Below, in pieces: positions 25,090 through 36,309 of a DNA stretch of 64,000 bases (within the stretch, counting starts at the first letter, position 1; every line of letters begins with the position of its first letter). The DNA is from an uncultured Clostridia bacterium (GTDB lineage Bacteria > Bacillota > Clostridia > Oscillospirales > Acutalibacteraceae), in NCBI GenBank assembly GCA_946493765.1, contig CAMMAZ010000002.1, forward strand, positions 1-64,000, in the 5' to 3' direction. A program made the translations under genes and the position numbers. The notes beneath the pieces were generated by a model. That model saw only the letters and a program-made list of their open reading frames with translations. It was not told where the DNA came from and made no database searches.

Positions 25090-25374
25090 GTGGAAACGTT
25101 TGAAAAAAATATTCGAAATGCGTTTGTCGATTCGGCGTATGATCTTGCGATGAAAAATCAAAAAACAGATCCGGAATATCAAAGACTTTGGCATGATTAT
25201 GAAGAACTGATACAGCGAGTGCGAGAAAAGATGGATAAAGAAAATCAGAAGATTGTGTTTGCATTGGATGTATTAAAAAATGAAATAAACGGAATGGAAA
25301 ACGATTGGATTTATCAACAAGGGTTGATCGATTGTATAACGCTTTTAAAAATGCTGCATTTATTTAATGGGTAA
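25090..25374 (+). CDS. Small helical protein (module copy 1, DUF6809-like)
   Basis: 94 aa, highly charged and helical (DPEYQRLWHDYEELIQRVREKMDKENQKIV), with a C-terminal half (NDWIYQQGLIDCITLLKMLH) resembling the end of the protein at 39833. I connect both loosely with DUF6809; no function is known. GTG 25090 has GGAAGGAGG 8 bases upstream; the track start at 24910 lies inside the previous gene. A second good site (GGGAGGG) precedes an overlapping 31-codon frame at 25060, probably incidental. Confidence 0.6.
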   Translation: METFEKNIRNAFVDSAYDLAMKNQKTDPEYQRLWHDYEELIQRVREKMDKENQKIVFALDVLKNEINGMENDWIYQQGLIDCITLLKMLHLFNG

Positions 25375-25389
25375 AATGCATTGCAAAAA

Positions 25390-25412
25390 CCGTCGGACAA
25401 TTTGTCCGGCGG
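25390..25412 (-). terminator. Terminator of the AbgT gene
   Basis: Stem CCGTCGGACAA / TTGTCCGGCGG; on the minus strand it is followed by TTTTT. It lies 15 bases behind the AbgT stop. Confidence 0.75.
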
Positions 25413-25426
25413 GGGTGGTTTATCGT

Positions 25427-26983
25427 TTACAGTGTCAGTCCTGCGCCGGGGCCAAGCGGCAGGCCGAGCAGCATCCAGACGACCAGCAGCGCCGACCAGC
25501 TGATGAAAAACAAAAGGCTGTAGGGCAGCATCATGGAGATGAGGGTGCCGATGCCGGTTTGCTTGTCATAGCGTTTGGCGAACACAACGATCATGGCAAA
25601 ATAGGACATCAATGGGGTGATGATATTGGTGACCGAGTCGCCGATGCGGTAGGCTACCTGCGTCAATGCCGGGGAATAGCCGAGCATCATGAACATCGGG
25701 ACAAAAACGGGCGCGAGCACCGTCCATTTTGCGGTTGCGGAACCCATGATCAAATTGATGAGCGCAGAAAAAAGCACAAACAGCACCATCAGCACCGGAC
25801 CGGAAATGCCGGAGGATTTTAAAAATTCCGCGCCGGAAATCGCCAGAATCGTACCCAATTTGGAATAGTTGAAAAAATTCACAAACTGTGCGGCGACAAA
25901 GATCAGCGCGATATAGCTGCCCATGGCCGACATGTTTTGTTCCAATTGCCGGCAGATACTGCCCTTTTCATGATAAACGCCGGCGATTTTCCCATAGGTA
26001 ACGGCGGGGATGAAAAACAGCAGTGCGATCAGAACCACAAGACCGTTTATCAGCGGTGCATCGACGGTAAAACTCCCGGTGTCCGGGTTGCGCAAAAAGG
26101 AATTTTGGGGAATGGCCGCCAAAACAAGTCCGAGGGCAAGCGCGAGCAGGACGGCTGTCGCCCATTTCATGCCGCGGCTTTCTTTTGCAGTCAGCGGAGA
26201 GAGGGCGGGGTCTTCTTTTGTCTGGGTTTCCTGCCATTTGGCAAGGCGGGGTTCGACGATTCTGTCGGTGACGAGGGTGCCGCCCGCGACGATCAGAAAG
26301 GTGGAGGCGATCATGAAATACCAGTTGTCGGTCACGCCGACGGTGAAATTGCTGTCGACGATATGCGCGGCTTCGGTGCTGATACCCGCAAGCAGCGGGT
26401 CGAGCGCGCCGATGATCAGGTTGGCGCTGAATCCCCCCGACACGCCGGCAAACGCCGCGGCAAGTCCTGCAAGCGGATGGCGGCCATAGGCCTTGAAAAG
26501 CAATGCGCCGATGGGAATGAGGATCACATAGCCGATGTCGGTCGCCACATTGGACAGCACCCCTAAAAAGACAAGGGTGGGGGTGACAAGCGCTTTCGGG
26601 GTGACGGCGACCAGCTTTTTGAGCAATGCGGACAAATAGCCGCTGCCTTCCGCGCAGCCGACGCCGAGCATCGTGACCAGCACAACACCGAGCGGCGCAA
26701 AGCCGGTGAAGTTGTCAACGAGGCTGGTCAGCATGTAGGCAATGCCGTCGCGGCTCAGCAGCGAGACCGCCGACACCGTCTGGGTGGCGGTCTGCAATGT
26801 GGCGGGGTCGATCATCTCACCGGTCGCCTGCACGCCAAGCAGCGCACATAGCGCCGACAGCGCGATCACAAATAGCGTTAAAAGGGAAAACAGGACGATC
26901 GGGTGCGGCAGCCGGTTGCCGACGCGCTCGATCCCGTTGAGCGCTTTTGTGAAAATGTTTTTTTGTTTCTTTTTGCCGTTCAT
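25427..26983 (-). CDS. AbgT-family transporter
   Basis: 518 aa with 11-13 membrane segments. GVGCAEGSGYL, LSNVATDIGYVILIP, GGFSANLI and the C-terminal IGDSVTNIITPLMSYF are characteristic of AbgT proteins, which move p-aminobenzoyl-glutamate or act as antimetabolite efflux pumps. No peptidase genes (abgA/abgB) are adjacent, so the substrate is open. The ATG at 26983 has GGAGGC 7 bases upstream; the track start (27034) lacks a site. Confidence 0.9.
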   Translation of the reverse strand: MNGKKKQKNIFTKALNGIERVGNRLPHPIVLFSLLTLFVIALSALCALLGVQATGEMIDPATLQTATQTVSAVSLLSRDGIAYMLTSLVDNFTGFAPLGVVLVTMLGVGCAEGSGYLSALLKKLVAVTPKALVTPTLVFLGVLSNVATDIGYVILIPIGALLFKAYGRHPLAGLAAAFAGVSGGFSANLIIGALDPLLAGISTEAAHIVDSNFTVGVTDNWYFMIASTFLIVAGGTLVTDRIVEPRLAKWQETQTKEDPALSPLTAKESRGMKWATAVLLALALGLVLAAIPQNSFLRNPDTGSFTVDAPLINGLVVLIALLFFIPAVTYGKIAGVYHEKGSICRQLEQNMSAMGSYIALIFVAAQFVNFFNYSKLGTILAISGAEFLKSSGISGPVLMVLFVLFSALINLIMGSATAKWTVLAPVFVPMFMMLGYSPALTQVAYRIGDSVTNIITPLMSYFAMIVVFAKRYDKQTGIGTLISMMLPYSLLFFISWSALLVVWMLLGLPLGPGAGLTL

Positions 26984-27051
26984 ATTCTGCCTCCGGTTTT
27001 GATTCAGTCTTAGTATGGCGGCGATCGGGGACAAATAAACGCAAAAAGAAA

Positions 27052-27079
27052 AAATCCGCTGGATTCTTCCAGCGGATTT
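27052..27079 (-). terminator. Terminator of rpmB
   Basis: Stem AAATCCGCTGG / CCAGCGGATTT, followed by TTTTTTC on the minus strand; 13 bases behind the rpmB stop. Confidence 0.88.
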
Positions 27080-27091
27080 CAGGTTTTTGAA

Positions 27092-27280
27092 CTAGTTCGC
27101 TCTTGTCACCTTGCCCGAGCGCAAGCAACGGGTGCAGGCATAAACTCTTTTGGGTGTTCCGTTCACAACAGCCTTAACACGTTTGACATTTGGCTTCCAG
27201 GTCCGATTGGAACGTCTGTGCGAGTGAGACACTTTGATGCCGAAAGCAACAGACTTTCCGCAGATATCGCATTTTGCCAT
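27092..27280 (-). CDS. rpmB: Ribosomal protein L28 (zinc-binding form)
   Basis: 62 aa. CDICGK and YACTRCLR give two CxxC pairs, so this is the zinc-type (C+) L28. SHSHRRSNRTWKPN is the conserved rRNA-binding part. A full ribosome site AAGGAGG lies before the ATG. Monocistronic, divergent from rpoB. Confidence 0.97.
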   Translation of the reverse strand: MAKCDICGKSVAFGIKVSHSHRRSNRTWKPNVKRVKAVVNGTPKRVYACTRCLRSGKVTRAN

Positions 27281-27323
27281 AACTGCACCTCCTTTAAACG
27301 TTCAAAAATTAGTCGCAAGCATT

Positions 27324-27352
27324 ATTTTAACAGATATTATTCCAAAAAGCAA
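27324..27352 (-). promoter_or_regulatory. rpmB promoter
   Basis: On the minus strand TTGCTT (27352-27347), 17 bases, TAAAAT (27329-27324). Confidence 0.65.
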
Positions 27353-27392
27353 GACTTTTTTTGAAAAAATAAAAAAATTTGAGATAAAACAC

Positions 27393-27421
27393 TTGACGAA
27401 CCTTCAAATATGTAATATAAT
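27393..27421 (+). promoter_or_regulatory. rpoBC promoter
   Basis: TTGACG (27393-27398), 17 bases, TATAAT (27416-27421). It leaves a leader of about 145 bases containing an inverted repeat (GGATAT ... ATATCC, about 27466-27491). No terminator hairpin was seen in the leader. Confidence 0.82.
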
Positions 27422-27571
27422 TGTAAACTAGCACAATAATGGGTAAAATATCCTCTTTGAGCATCGGATATTTGCATTATAACAGATATCCGCACAGAAA
27501 TCAAGTGTGTTTTTTACCGGTTAGAAAATCAAGAATTGGCTCGCCGAACAGATGAAGGAGTGAAAAAGCCT

Positions 27572-30500
27572 ATGGTTAATGTGAAACCGATAAAGCTTGG
27601 AAGGAACACCCGTATGAGCTTTCAGAAAATCAATGAGGTGCTGGAAATGCCCAACCTCATTGAGGTGCAGAAAAAGTCATACCAGTGGTTCCTGGACGAG
27701 GGCCTGCGGGAAGTTTTCAAGGATGTTGCGACGATCACCGACCACAACGAGAATCTTGTGCTCAGTTTCATCGACTACAGACTCGACGAAAAACCCAAAT
27801 ACTCGATTACCGAATGCAAAGAACGGGACACAACATATGCCGCGCCGCTTCGCGTGCGCGCACAGCTTTTAAATAAGGAAACCGGGGAAATCAAAGAAAG
27901 TGAAGTTTTCATGGGCGATTTCCCGCTGATGACCGATTCCGGCACCTTTATCATCAACGGCGCGGAACGCGTGATCGTTTCGCAGCTGGTTCGTTCCCCC
28001 GGCGTGTATTTTTCACTGGAGGTCGACAAGACCGGTAAAGAGCTGTTCAGCTCCACCATCATCCCGAACCGCGGCGCGTGGATCGAATATGAAACCGATC
28101 ACAACGACATCATGTATGTGCGGATCGATAAAAACAGAAAGCTCCCGATGACCACCTTTGCCAGAGCGATCGGGCTGACCACCAACAACGAAATCGTTGA
28201 AATGCTCGGAGAGAGCGACCGCCTGTTTGCGACGCTGGAAAAAGACACGACCGATAATGTGGAAGACGCGCTTTTGGAAGTGTATAAAAAGCTGCGTCCG
28301 GGCGAGCCGTTCACGGTGGACGGTGCGCGCACCCATTTATACAATTTATTGTTCGACCCGAGAAGATATGATTTATCGAGAGTCGGCCGGTATAAATATA
28401 ATAAGAAATTAGCGCTGGCCGCAAGACTTGCGGGCCGGAAACTGTCGCGCCCTGTGATGGATCCGCGCACCGGTGAGATTTTGGCGGAAGCGGGAGAGAT
28501 CATCACCCGCGACCGTGCGGTCGAGCTGGAAAACAAAGGCGTCGACGCTGCGTTTGTGACAGTGGAATATGAGGGCGAGGAAGTGGAACGCAAGATCCTT
28601 ACCAACGGTATGGTGGATCCTGCTTACTATCTGCATTTTGATTATAAGGCATGCGGCATCAACGAGCATGTCAGCTTTAAGGTGCTCATGGACATCCTCG
28701 ACACCTGCAAGGACGACGAGGAAGCCATCAAAGCGGCGCTGGAAGCAAGACACGACGAATTGATCCCGAACAATGTCACGCTGGACGATATTTTCGCATC
28801 GATGAATTATCTGTGCGGACTGCCGGCAGGCATTGGCAGTGTGGACGATATCGACCATTTGGGCAACCGCCGTATCCGTTCGGTCGGCGAGCTTTTGCAG
28901 AACCAGTTCCGTATCGGTTTTGCCAGAATGGAACGTGTTGTCAAAGAAAAAATGGCGCTGCAGACACAGGAAAACGAATCCATCGTGCCGCAGACGCTGA
29001 TCAATATTCGTCCGGTGGTCGCGGCGATCCGTGAATTTTTCGGTTCTTCGCCGCTGTCCCAGTTCATGGATCAGGCAAACCCGCTGGCGGAATTGACCCA
29101 CAAACGCCGTTTGTCGGCGCTCGGTCCCGGCGGTTTGTCCCGTGACCGTGCGGGATTCGAGGTCCGCGACGTGCACTATACCCATTATGGGCGCATGTGC
29201 TCGATCGAAACGCCGGAAGGTCCGAACATCGGTCTGATTTCCCACCTGGCGACTTTTGCGAAAATCAACGAATATGGGTTCATTGAAGCGCCCTATCGTA
29301 AAGTGGACAAAGAAACCGGCGTCGTGACCGACGAAGTGGTTTATATGACCGCGGACATGGAAGACGAATTCGTCATTGCGCAGGCAAACGAACCGCTGGA
29401 TGAAAACAACCGGTTCAAACGTGCAAAGATCAACTGCCGCCACAAGGATGAATTTATTGAAATCGAAAATTCCGCCGCAGATTACATGGATGTTTCTCCG
29501 CGCATGATCGTGTCGGTCGCAACGGCGATGATCCCGTTCCTTGAAAACGACGACGCGAACCGTGCGCTGATGGGTTCCAACATGCAACGGCAGGCGGTGC
29601 CGCTGCTCGTGACCGAGTCGCCGATCGTCGGCACCGGTATGGAATATAAGGCTGCGGTGGATTCCGGCGTGACGGTGATCTGCAAACGCGGCGGCGTTGT
29701 GACCAAAGTGGAAGCGACCGGCATTGAAGTGAAAACGCCGGACGGCGATACCGACCGGTATGATCTGATCCGGTTCTTGCGTTCCAACCAGGGCACCTGT
29801 ATCAACCAGAAGCCGATTGTGAACGAAGGCGAAACGGTGGAAGCCGGCGATGTGCTGGCGGACGGACCGGCTACCCAAAACGGCGAAATCGCGCTGGGCA
29901 AAAACATGCTCATCGGCTTTATGACCTGGGAAGGTTATAACTACGAGGACGCGGTGCTGCTCAACGAACGGCTTGTCAAAGAGGACGTTTTCACATCCGT
30001 TCATATTGAAGAATACGAAACCGAGGCCAGAGACACCAAGCTCGGGCCGGAGGAAATCACAAGAGATATTCCGAACGTCGGCGAAGACGCGCTCAAAGAT
30101 CTGGACGAGCGCGGCATTATCCGCGTCGGCGCAGAGGTGCGTGCGGGCGACATTTTAGTCGGTAAGGTCACCCCGAAGGGCGAAACCGAACTGACGGCGG
30201 AGGAACGGCTGCTGCGCGCGATCTTCGGCGAAAAGGCAAGAGAGGTGCGCGACACCTCCATGCGTGTGCCGCACGGTGAATATGGTACCATCGTCGATGT
30301 GAAGGTGTTCACAAGAGAGAATTCTTCGGAACTCAATCCCGGCGTGAACATGGTGGTTCGCTGCTATATCGCGCAAAAACGTAAGATCTCCGTCGGTGAT
30401 AAAATGGCGGGACGGCACGGTAACAAGGGCGTTGTTTCCCGCATTCTGCCGCAGGAGGATATGCCGTTTTTGCCGGACGGCACACCGCTGGATATCGTTT

Positions 30501-31321
30501 TGAATCCGCTGGGCGTTCCGTCCCGTATGAATATCGGACAGGTGCTGGAAGTGCATTTAGGCTATGCCGCCAAAGCGCTCGGCTGGAAAATCTGCACCCG
30601 CGTTTTCGACGGCGCGCGTGAATCGGATATTCGCGAATGCCTGAAAATGGCCGGTTATGATGAGGACGGCAAAACACAGCTGTATGACGGACGGACCGGT
30701 CTGCCGTTTGACAACCGCGTCACGGTCGGTTATATGTACTTCTTAAAACTGCATCACCTGGTTGACGATAAGATCCACGCCCGTTCGACGGGTCCGTATT
30801 CTCTGGTCACCCAGCAGCCGCTTGGCGGTAAGGCGCAGTTCGGCGGCCAGCGTTTCGGTGAAATGGAAGTCTGGGCGCTGGAAGCTTACGGCGCGGCTTA
30901 TACATTGCAGGAAATTTTGACGGTGAAATCCGACGACGTCGTCGGCAGGGTCAAGACCTATGAATCGATCGTCAAGGGCAACAACATCCCGAAACCCGGT
31001 ATTCCGGAATCCTTCCGCGTTTTGATCAAGGAATTGCAGTCATTGGCGCTGGATGTCACGGTGCTGGATGCCGATAACAACGAGATCGACATCAAACAGA
31101 GCTTTGACGATGACGACGATGAGCTGGCGATGAATGTGCCGGAAACCGAAGAGGAAACGCTGCAGTCGGAAACGGTCGCCGATAACCTTTCGGGTTACGG
31201 CGTGACGGATGAAAACGGCGAATACCTGGATGAAGAAGATGAAGAAGACGATGACAATCTGTTTGCCGAAAGCGACGATGCGATCGGTGAAGATCTGGTC
31301 GACGATGAAGAATTGCTGTAA
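27572..31321 (+). CDS. rpoB: RNA polymerase beta subunit
   Basis: 1249 aa and complete. Landmarks include [22 protein letters not shown] (rifampicin region), [31 protein letters not shown] and [11 protein letters not shown]. The extreme C-terminus is a very acidic tail of about 45 residues ([17 protein letters not shown]). ATG 27572 has AAGGAG 11 bases upstream; the track start (TTG 27536) has none. rplL does not precede it as in most bacteria. Confidence 0.98.
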   Translation: MVNVKPIKLGRNTRMSFQKINEVLEMPNLIEVQKKSYQWFLDEGLREVFKDVATITDHNENLVLSFIDYRLDEKPKYSITECKERDTTYAAPLRVRAQLLNKETGEIKESEVFMGDFPLMTDSGTFIINGAERVIVSQLVRSPGVYFSLEVDKTGKELFSSTIIPNRGAWIEYETDHNDIMYVRIDKNRKLPMTTFARAIGLTTNNEIVEMLGESDRLFATLEKDTTDNVEDALLEVYKKLRPGEPFTVDGARTHLYNLLFDPRRYDLSRVGRYKYNKKLALAARLAGRKLSRPVMDPRTGEILAEAGEIITRDRAVELENKGVDAAFVTVEYEGEEVERKILTNGMVDPAYYLHFDYKACGINEHVSFKVLMDILDTCKDDEEAIKAALEARHDELIPNNVTLDDIFASMNYLCGLPAGIGSVDDIDHLGNRRIRSVGELLQNQFRIGFARMERVVKEKMALQTQENESIVPQTLINIRPVVAAIREFFGSSPLSQFMDQANPLAELTHKRRLSALGPGGLSRDRAGFEVRDVHYTHYGRMCSIETPEGPNIGLISHLATFAKINEYGFIEAPYRKVDKETGVVTDEVVYMTADMEDEFVIAQANEPLDENNRFKRAKINCRHKDEFIEIENSAADYMDVSPRMIVSVATAMIPFLENDDANRALMGSNMQRQAVPLLVTESPIVGTGMEYKAAVDSGVTVICKRGGVVTKVEATGIEVKTPDGDTDRYDLIRFLRSNQGTCINQKPIVNEGETVEAGDVLADGPATQNGEIALGKNMLIGFMTWEGYNYEDAVLLNERLVKEDVFTSVHIEEYETEARDTKLGPEEITRDIPNVGEDALKDLDERGIIRVGAEVRAGDILVGKVTPKGETELTAEERLLRAIFGEKAREVRDTSMRVPHGEYGTIVDVKVFTRENSSELNPGVNMVVRCYIAQKRKISVGDKMAGRHGNKGVVSRILPQEDMPFLPDGTPLDIVLNPLGVPSRMNIGQVLEVHLGYAAKALGWKICTRVFDGARESDIRECLKMAGYDEDGKTQLYDGRTGLPFDNRVTVGYMYFLKLHHLVDDKIHARSTGPYSLVTQQPLGGKAQFGGQRFGEMEVWALEAYGAAYTLQEILTVKSDDVVGRVKTYESIVKGNNIPKPGIPESFRVLIKELQSLALDVTVLDADNNEIDIKQSFDDDDDELAMNVPETEEETLQSETVADNLSGYGVTDENGEYLDEEDEEDDDNLFAESDDAIGEDLVDDEELL

Positions 31322-31335
31322 GGAGGACGCTGTTT

Positions 31336-34300
31336 ATGCAAAATACTGAATTTGAATCGATCCGTATCGGACTGGCGTCGCCTGAAAAAATCAGAGAATG
31401 GTCTTACGGTGAAGTCAAAAAGCCGGAAACAATCAATTACCGTACCTTAAAACCCGAACGGGACGGTTTGTTCTGCGAGCGTATTTTCGGGCCCCAAAAG
31501 GACTGGGAATGCCACTGCGGAAAATATAAACGCATTCGTTTCAAGGGCAAGATCTGCGAACGCTGCGGCGTTGAAATCACCCGCGCTAAGGTGCGGCGCG
31601 AACGCATGGGTTCGATCGAGCTTGCCGCGCCGGTGTCGCACATCTGGTATTTCAAAACCATTCCTTCCAGAATGGGTCTGATGCTGGATATGTCGCCGCG
31701 CGACTTGGAGCAGGTGCTTTATTTCTCCAAATATGTCGTGACGGATCCGGGCTCGACCCCGCTGACAAAACTCCAGCTTTTAAACGAACGCCAGTATATG
31801 GATATGTATGAAAAGTATGAGGACGATTTTGTCGCGGATATGGGCGCGGAAGCGATTAAAAAGTTATTATCCGAAATCGATCTGGAAGCGCTGAGCGCGG
31901 AACTTAAAGAGGAAATGGAAACCGCGACCGGCCAGAAGAAAATCCGGCTGGGCAAACGGCTGGAAGTGGTGGAATCTTTCCGCCTGTCCGGCAACCGCCC
32001 GGAATGGATGATCCTCGACGTGATCCCGGTTATTCCGCCGGATCTGCGTCCGATGGTGCAATTGGAGGGCGGACGTTTCGCCACCTCCGATCTAAACGAT
32101 CTTTACCGCCGTGTCATCAACCGTAACAACCGCTTGGCAAGACTGTTGGAGCTCGGCGCGCCGAACATCATCGTGCGCAACGAAAAACGGATGTTGCAGG
32201 AAGCGGTGGACGCGCTGATCGATAACGGCCGCCGCGGCCGTCCGGTCACCGGACCGAACAACCGGCCGCTGAAATCCCTGTCGGATATGTTAAAAGGTAA
32301 ACAGGGACGGTTCCGCCAGAACCTGTTGGGTAAACGTGTCGACTATTCCGGTCGTTCGGTTATCGTCGTCGGACCGGAACTGAAAATCTATCAGTGCGGT
32401 CTGCCCAAAGAGATGGCCATTGAACTGTTTAAACCGTTTGTGATGAAACGACTGGTGGAAACCAGCGTTGCGGGCAACATCAAGTCCGCCAGAAAAATGA
32501 TCGAACGGCTGCGTCCGGAAGTGTGGGATGCGCTGGAAATCGTCATCAAAGACCATCCGGTCTTTTTGAACCGTGCACCTACGCTGCACCGTCTGGGTAT
32601 CCAGGCGTTTGAACCGGTGTTGGTGGAGGGCCGTGCGATCAAGCTGCATCCGCTGGTATGTACGGCGTTCAACGCCGACTTCGACGGTGACCAGATGGCG
32701 GTGCATGTGCCGCTGTCCGCAGAAGCGCAGGCAGAAGCCCGCATTCTGATGCTGGCTGCCAACAACTTGTTAAAACCCTCCGACGGCAAACCGGTCACGG
32801 TGCCGACGCAGGATATGGTTTTGGGTTCCTACTATCTGACGCTTGTCAAAACCGACGAGCCGGGTGTGGGAAAGGTGTTCCGCGATAAGGACGAAGCGAT
32901 CATGGCGTATGATGCCGGGGTCGTCGGTCTGCACGCGCCGATTAAGGTGCGGGTCACCGGGGAACACAACGGTGAAAAAATCTCCCGCATCATCGACGCG
33001 ACGGTCGGTTATATCATTTTCAATGAATCCATCCCGCAGAATCTGGGATTTGTCGACCGTTCCGTGCCCGGACATGAGCTGGATCTGGAAATCATCTTTA
33101 AACAGGATGAGAACGGTAAGTATATTCCGAGCAAAGCCGGCAAAAAACTGCTGGGTAAAATTATCGACGCTTGCATTCGTATCAACGGCACGTCGGTGAC
33201 CAGCGAAGTGCTGGATAAAATCAAGAGCACCGGCTATAAATATTCCACCAAGGGCGCAATCACCATCGCTGTTTCCGATGCGATCGTCCCGCCGATCAAG
33301 GCGCAGAAGATCGCCGAAGCGGAAGCTGCGGTCGACAAGGTTTCTACCTTGTATAAACGTGGTATGATGTCCAACGACGAGCGCGCCAAAGCGGTGCAGA
33401 ACATCTGGGAAAAGACGGTGGAAGAGGTCTCGGAAGCGTTGACCGACAACCTGTCGGAATACAACCCCATCAACATGATGGTCGATTCCGGCGCGCGTGG
33501 TTCGGCAAGCCAGATCCGTCAGCTCGCCGGTATGCGCGGACTGATCGCCAACACGTCCGGTAAGATCATTGAAGTTCCGATTCGTTCCAACTACCGTGAG
33601 GGCTTGAACGTGCTGGAATACTTCATTTCCTCCCGTGGTGCGCGTAAAGGCTTGGCGGATACCGCGCTGCGAACCGCCGACTCGGGTTATTTGACCCGCC
33701 GTCTGGTGGATATTTCGCAGGACGTGATTGTGCGTGAAAACGACTGCAATACCGATGAAGGTTTAGCGGTGTTTGATATTTACGAAGGAAAATCGCTTAT
33801 TGAGTCGTTGTCCGACCGTTTGATCGGCCGGTATCTGAAAGAACCCGCCATCCATCCCGAAACCGGGGAAGTGCTGGTGGATACCGATCATATCGTCACC
33901 GTTGAGGACGCGCAGAAGATCGTTGACGCGGGTATCAAGCAATGCGTGATCCGTTCGATCCTTACCTGTAAAGCGAAAAAGGGCATCTGCAAAAAATGCT
34001 ACGGTTCCAACCTGGCGACCGGTCAGCCGGTTACCATCGGCGAGGCGGTCGGTATCGTCGCGGCGCAGTCCATCGGTGAACCGGGTACGCAGCTGACCAT
34101 GCGTACCTTCCATACCGGCGGTATCGCGTCGAGCGAGGATATCACGCAAGGTCTGCCGCGTGTTGAAGAGCTGTTTGAAGCAAGACGGCCCAAACATTCC
34201 GCCTATATCAGCGAGATCGCGGGTATTGTGCGTATTGAAATGGTCAAGAAAAATCGCGAGATCGTTGTGACCGATGTGGAGGGGCTGGATGAAAGAAAAT

Positions 34301-34926
34301 ATTCCATCCCGTATGATTACCGCATTTTGGTCAACGAAGGTGATACGGTCGAAAAAGGCCAGCAGTTGACCGACGGCGTGATCTATCCGCAGGATGTGCT
34401 GGCAGTGCTCGGCGCACAGGCGGTGCAGAATTATATCATCGCACAGGTGCAAAGCGTGTACCGCTTGCAAGGTGTTGATATCAACGACAAGCATATCGAA
34501 GTAATCGTGCGCCAGATGATGCGCAAGATTCTGGTGACCGACAACGGCAGTTCGGATATGATTCCGGGCACCATGGTCGAACGCGGCAACTTCTATGCGA
34601 CTTATGGCGAATTAAAACAGCGGCAGCAGGCCGGGGAAGACGTTGTTTTGCCGACCGGCACGGCAACGCTGCTGGGTATTACCAAGGCATCCTTGGCGAC
34701 CGATTCGTTCCTGTCCGCCGCATCCTTCCAGGAAACCACGCGCGTGCTGACCGACGCTGCGATCAAAGGCAAGTCCGATTCGCTGTTCGGTCTGAAGGAA
34801 AACGTCATTATCGGTAAGCTGATCCCGGCCGGAACAGGACTGAAGATCTATTCCGAAAATGCGATGGAGATCCCCGAAGAGGAAGAACAGGAAGACACGC
34901 TTGTTTATTCCACCGAGGAAATCTAA
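31336..34926 (+). CDS. rpoC: RNA polymerase beta' subunit
   Basis: 1196 aa. Zinc ribbon [20 protein letters not shown] near residue 60, the catalytic [12 protein letters not shown] near residue 450, and a second Cys cluster [13 protein letters not shown] near 880. Length is that of Firmicutes RpoC without large insertions. TAAGGAGG precedes the ATG, 14 bases after rpoB. A terminator follows. Confidence 0.98.
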   Translation: MQNTEFESIRIGLASPEKIREWSYGEVKKPETINYRTLKPERDGLFCERIFGPQKDWECHCGKYKRIRFKGKICERCGVEITRAKVRRERMGSIELAAPVSHIWYFKTIPSRMGLMLDMSPRDLEQVLYFSKYVVTDPGSTPLTKLQLLNERQYMDMYEKYEDDFVADMGAEAIKKLLSEIDLEALSAELKEEMETATGQKKIRLGKRLEVVESFRLSGNRPEWMILDVIPVIPPDLRPMVQLEGGRFATSDLNDLYRRVINRNNRLARLLELGAPNIIVRNEKRMLQEAVDALIDNGRRGRPVTGPNNRPLKSLSDMLKGKQGRFRQNLLGKRVDYSGRSVIVVGPELKIYQCGLPKEMAIELFKPFVMKRLVETSVAGNIKSARKMIERLRPEVWDALEIVIKDHPVFLNRAPTLHRLGIQAFEPVLVEGRAIKLHPLVCTAFNADFDGDQMAVHVPLSAEAQAEARILMLAANNLLKPSDGKPVTVPTQDMVLGSYYLTLVKTDEPGVGKVFRDKDEAIMAYDAGVVGLHAPIKVRVTGEHNGEKISRIIDATVGYIIFNESIPQNLGFVDRSVPGHELDLEIIFKQDENGKYIPSKAGKKLLGKIIDACIRINGTSVTSEVLDKIKSTGYKYSTKGAITIAVSDAIVPPIKAQKIAEAEAAVDKVSTLYKRGMMSNDERAKAVQNIWEKTVEEVSEALTDNLSEYNPINMMVDSGARGSASQIRQLAGMRGLIANTSGKIIEVPIRSNYREGLNVLEYFISSRGARKGLADTALRTADSGYLTRRLVDISQDVIVRENDCNTDEGLAVFDIYEGKSLIESLSDRLIGRYLKEPAIHPETGEVLVDTDHIVTVEDAQKIVDAGIKQCVIRSILTCKAKKGICKKCYGSNLATGQPVTIGEAVGIVAAQSIGEPGTQLTMRTFHTGGIASSEDITQGLPRVEELFEARRPKHSAYISEIAGIVRIEMVKKNREIVVTDVEGLDERKYSIPYDYRILVNEGDTVEKGQQLTDGVIYPQDVLAVLGAQAVQNYIIAQVQSVYRLQGVDINDKHIEVIVRQMMRKILVTDNGSSDMIPGTMVERGNFYATYGELKQRQQAGEDVVLPTGTATLLGITKASLATDSFLSAASFQETTRVLTDAAIKGKSDSLFGLKENVIIGKLIPAGTGLKIYSENAMEIPEEEEQEDTLVYSTEEI

Positions 34927-34941
34927 AATCCGATCAAGTCC

Positions 34942-34973
34942 ATGAGCCGCCCGGAAAAAGGGCGGCTCATTTT
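34942..34973 (+). terminator. Terminator of rpoBC
   Basis: Stem ATGAGCCGCCC / GGGCGGCTCAT followed by TTTTAG. Confidence 0.9.
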
Positions 34974-35018
34974 TAGGTGGATCAACGGATAAATCCGAAA
35001 AAACGGGGCATAATAGCC

Positions 35019-35072
35019 GGTGTTTTCAAGTATAAATTGGTTAAAATCAACCAAGCACAGCAGGAAAACACC
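35019..35072. other. Nested inverted repeat between rpoC and rpsL
   Basis: Outer arms GGTGTTTTC / GAAAACACC (35019-35027, 35064-35072) enclose TTGGTT / AACCAA. It lies after the rpoC terminator and before the rpsL promoter, so it is not part of either mature transcript by the simple model. No ORF. The rest of this 287-base gap shows only the rpsL promoter. Confidence 0.45.
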
Positions 35073-35111
35073 CGCCCTGTTGCGCAATATAGAAAATTTT
35101 TTCTTTTGTTG

Positions 35112-35140
35112 TTGACAAATGCTTGATTTTGAGATAGAAT
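35112..35140 (+). promoter_or_regulatory. rpsL (str operon) promoter
   Basis: TTGACA (35112-35117), 17 bases, TAGAAT (35135-35140); RNA start near 35147. Confidence 0.85.
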
Positions 35141-35213
35141 TTATACGTTAATGTATTTTCGGTTTATATGCCTATATGCATTGAACGCAATTTTAGAAAG
35201 GAGGAAATCGTGA

Positions 35214-35627
35214 ATGCCAACCTTTAACCAGTTAGTTCGTATTGGCCGTGAAACCGTTGAAAAGAAATCGACTGCGCCTGCTTTGAACAAAGGCTTCAAT
35301 TCCAAAAAACGTGTTTCCATCGACCAGAGCTCACCGCAAAAGAGAGGCGTGTGCACTGCTGTTCGTACCATGACCCCGAAAAAGCCGAACTCTGCGCTGC
35401 GGAAAGTTGCCCGTGTGCGTTTGTCCAACGGCATCGAAGTTTCAGCTTATATTCCGGGTATCGGTCACAATCTGCAGGAACACAGCGTTGTGCTCATCCG
35501 CGGCGGCCGTGTTAAGGACCTGCCTGGTGTGCGTTACCACATCATCCGCGGCACGCTCGACACACAGGGTGTTGCCAACAGAATGCAAGGCCGTTCCAAA
35601 TACGGTGCGAAACGTCCGAAGAAATAA
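35214..35627 (+). CDS. rpsL: Ribosomal protein S12
   Basis: 137 aa. [20 protein letters not shown] and [14 protein letters not shown] are the decoding-site loops. It carries the roughly 13-residue N-terminal insertion ([12 protein letters not shown]) typical of Clostridia. Both streptomycin-site lysines have the wild-type form. AAAGGAGG precedes the ATG. Confidence 0.98.
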   Translation: MPTFNQLVRIGRETVEKKSTAPALNKGFNSKKRVSIDQSSPQKRGVCTAVRTMTPKKPNSALRKVARVRLSNGIEVSAYIPGIGHNLQEHSVVLIRGGRVKDLPGVRYHIIRGTLDTQGVANRMQGRSKYGAKRPKK

Positions 35628-35787
35628 GCGGACAACCCATTTTACTCTATGTTTTAAGACAAATATCTTGCACACCCCTATTTTAAGGGGAGCAGTGACA
35701 TAAATCGGTCTCTGCTCTGGTGCCAACGGATTTGTCAAATCAAACTCGAGTACCGATGATATCATTTTTATGAAGGAGGGAAGCGAA
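35628..35787 (+). promoter_or_regulatory. Structured rpsL-rpsG intercistronic region
   Basis: 160 bases without an ORF. It contains CCCCT..AGGGG (about 35676-35691), GAGCAG..CTGCTC and GATTTGTCAAATC stems and an ATGATATCAT palindrome before the rpsG ribosome site. In E. coli, S7 represses its operon by binding this same intercistronic region, so this is a likely S7 feedback site; that is inference. Confidence 0.5.
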
Positions 35788-36258
35788 GTGCCAAGAAGAG
35801 GCCAAATCGCAAAACGTGACGTGCTGCCGGATCCGCTTTATCATTCAAAGCTGGTCACACGTCTGATCAACAACATCATGCTCGACGGCAAAAAAGGCGT
35901 TGCGCAGAAAATCGTTTACGGTGCATTTGAAATTATCGCTGAAAAGACGGGGAAAGAACCTTTGGAAGTCTTTGAACAGGCGATGGAAAATGTTATGCCG
36001 CAGTTAGAGGTTAAAGCGCGCCGTGTCGGTGGTTCTACCTATCAGGTGCCGATCGAGGTTCGTCCTGAAAGAAAGCAGACGCTGGGACTGCGTTGGATCA
36101 CCAACTATGCCCGCGCCCGTTCCGAAAGAACGATGAAAGAACGGCTTGCCAACGAGATCATGGATGCTGTCAACGGCAACGGCGGCGCTGCCAAAAAACG
36201 TGAAGACACACATAAGATGGCTGAAGCGAACAGAGCTTTTGCACACTACAGATGGTAG
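35788..36258 (+). CDS. rpsG: Ribosomal protein S7
   Basis: 156 aa, the canonical length ([17 protein letters not shown] ... [13 protein letters not shown]). It starts at GTG 35788 with AAGGAGGG upstream; the track start ATG 35770 is the base triplet before that site. S7 nucleates the 30S head. Confidence 0.97.
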   Translation: MPRRGQIAKRDVLPDPLYHSKLVTRLINNIMLDGKKGVAQKIVYGAFEIIAEKTGKEPLEVFEQAMENVMPQLEVKARRVGGSTYQVPIEVRPERKQTLGLRWITNYARARSERTMKERLANEIMDAVNGNGGAAKKREDTHKMAEANRAFAHYRW

Positions 36259-36309
36259 TTTTTTAAGACGCTTAAAACGCCAGATTCTATTTTTTAAAAG
36301 GAGAACATT

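Noticed and set aside
25060-25155. 31-codon ATG frame with GGGAGGG site overlapping the small helical gene
   Set aside because: It overlaps the better-supported GTG 25090 frame and looks like an out-of-frame reading of it.
28409-30004. 531-aa open frame on the minus strand
   Set aside because: It lies wholly inside rpoB, has no ribosome site and reads His/Arg-rich low-complexity sequence, as expected of an antisense shadow frame.
33763-34494. 243-aa open frame on the minus strand
   Set aside because: Antisense shadow of rpoC.
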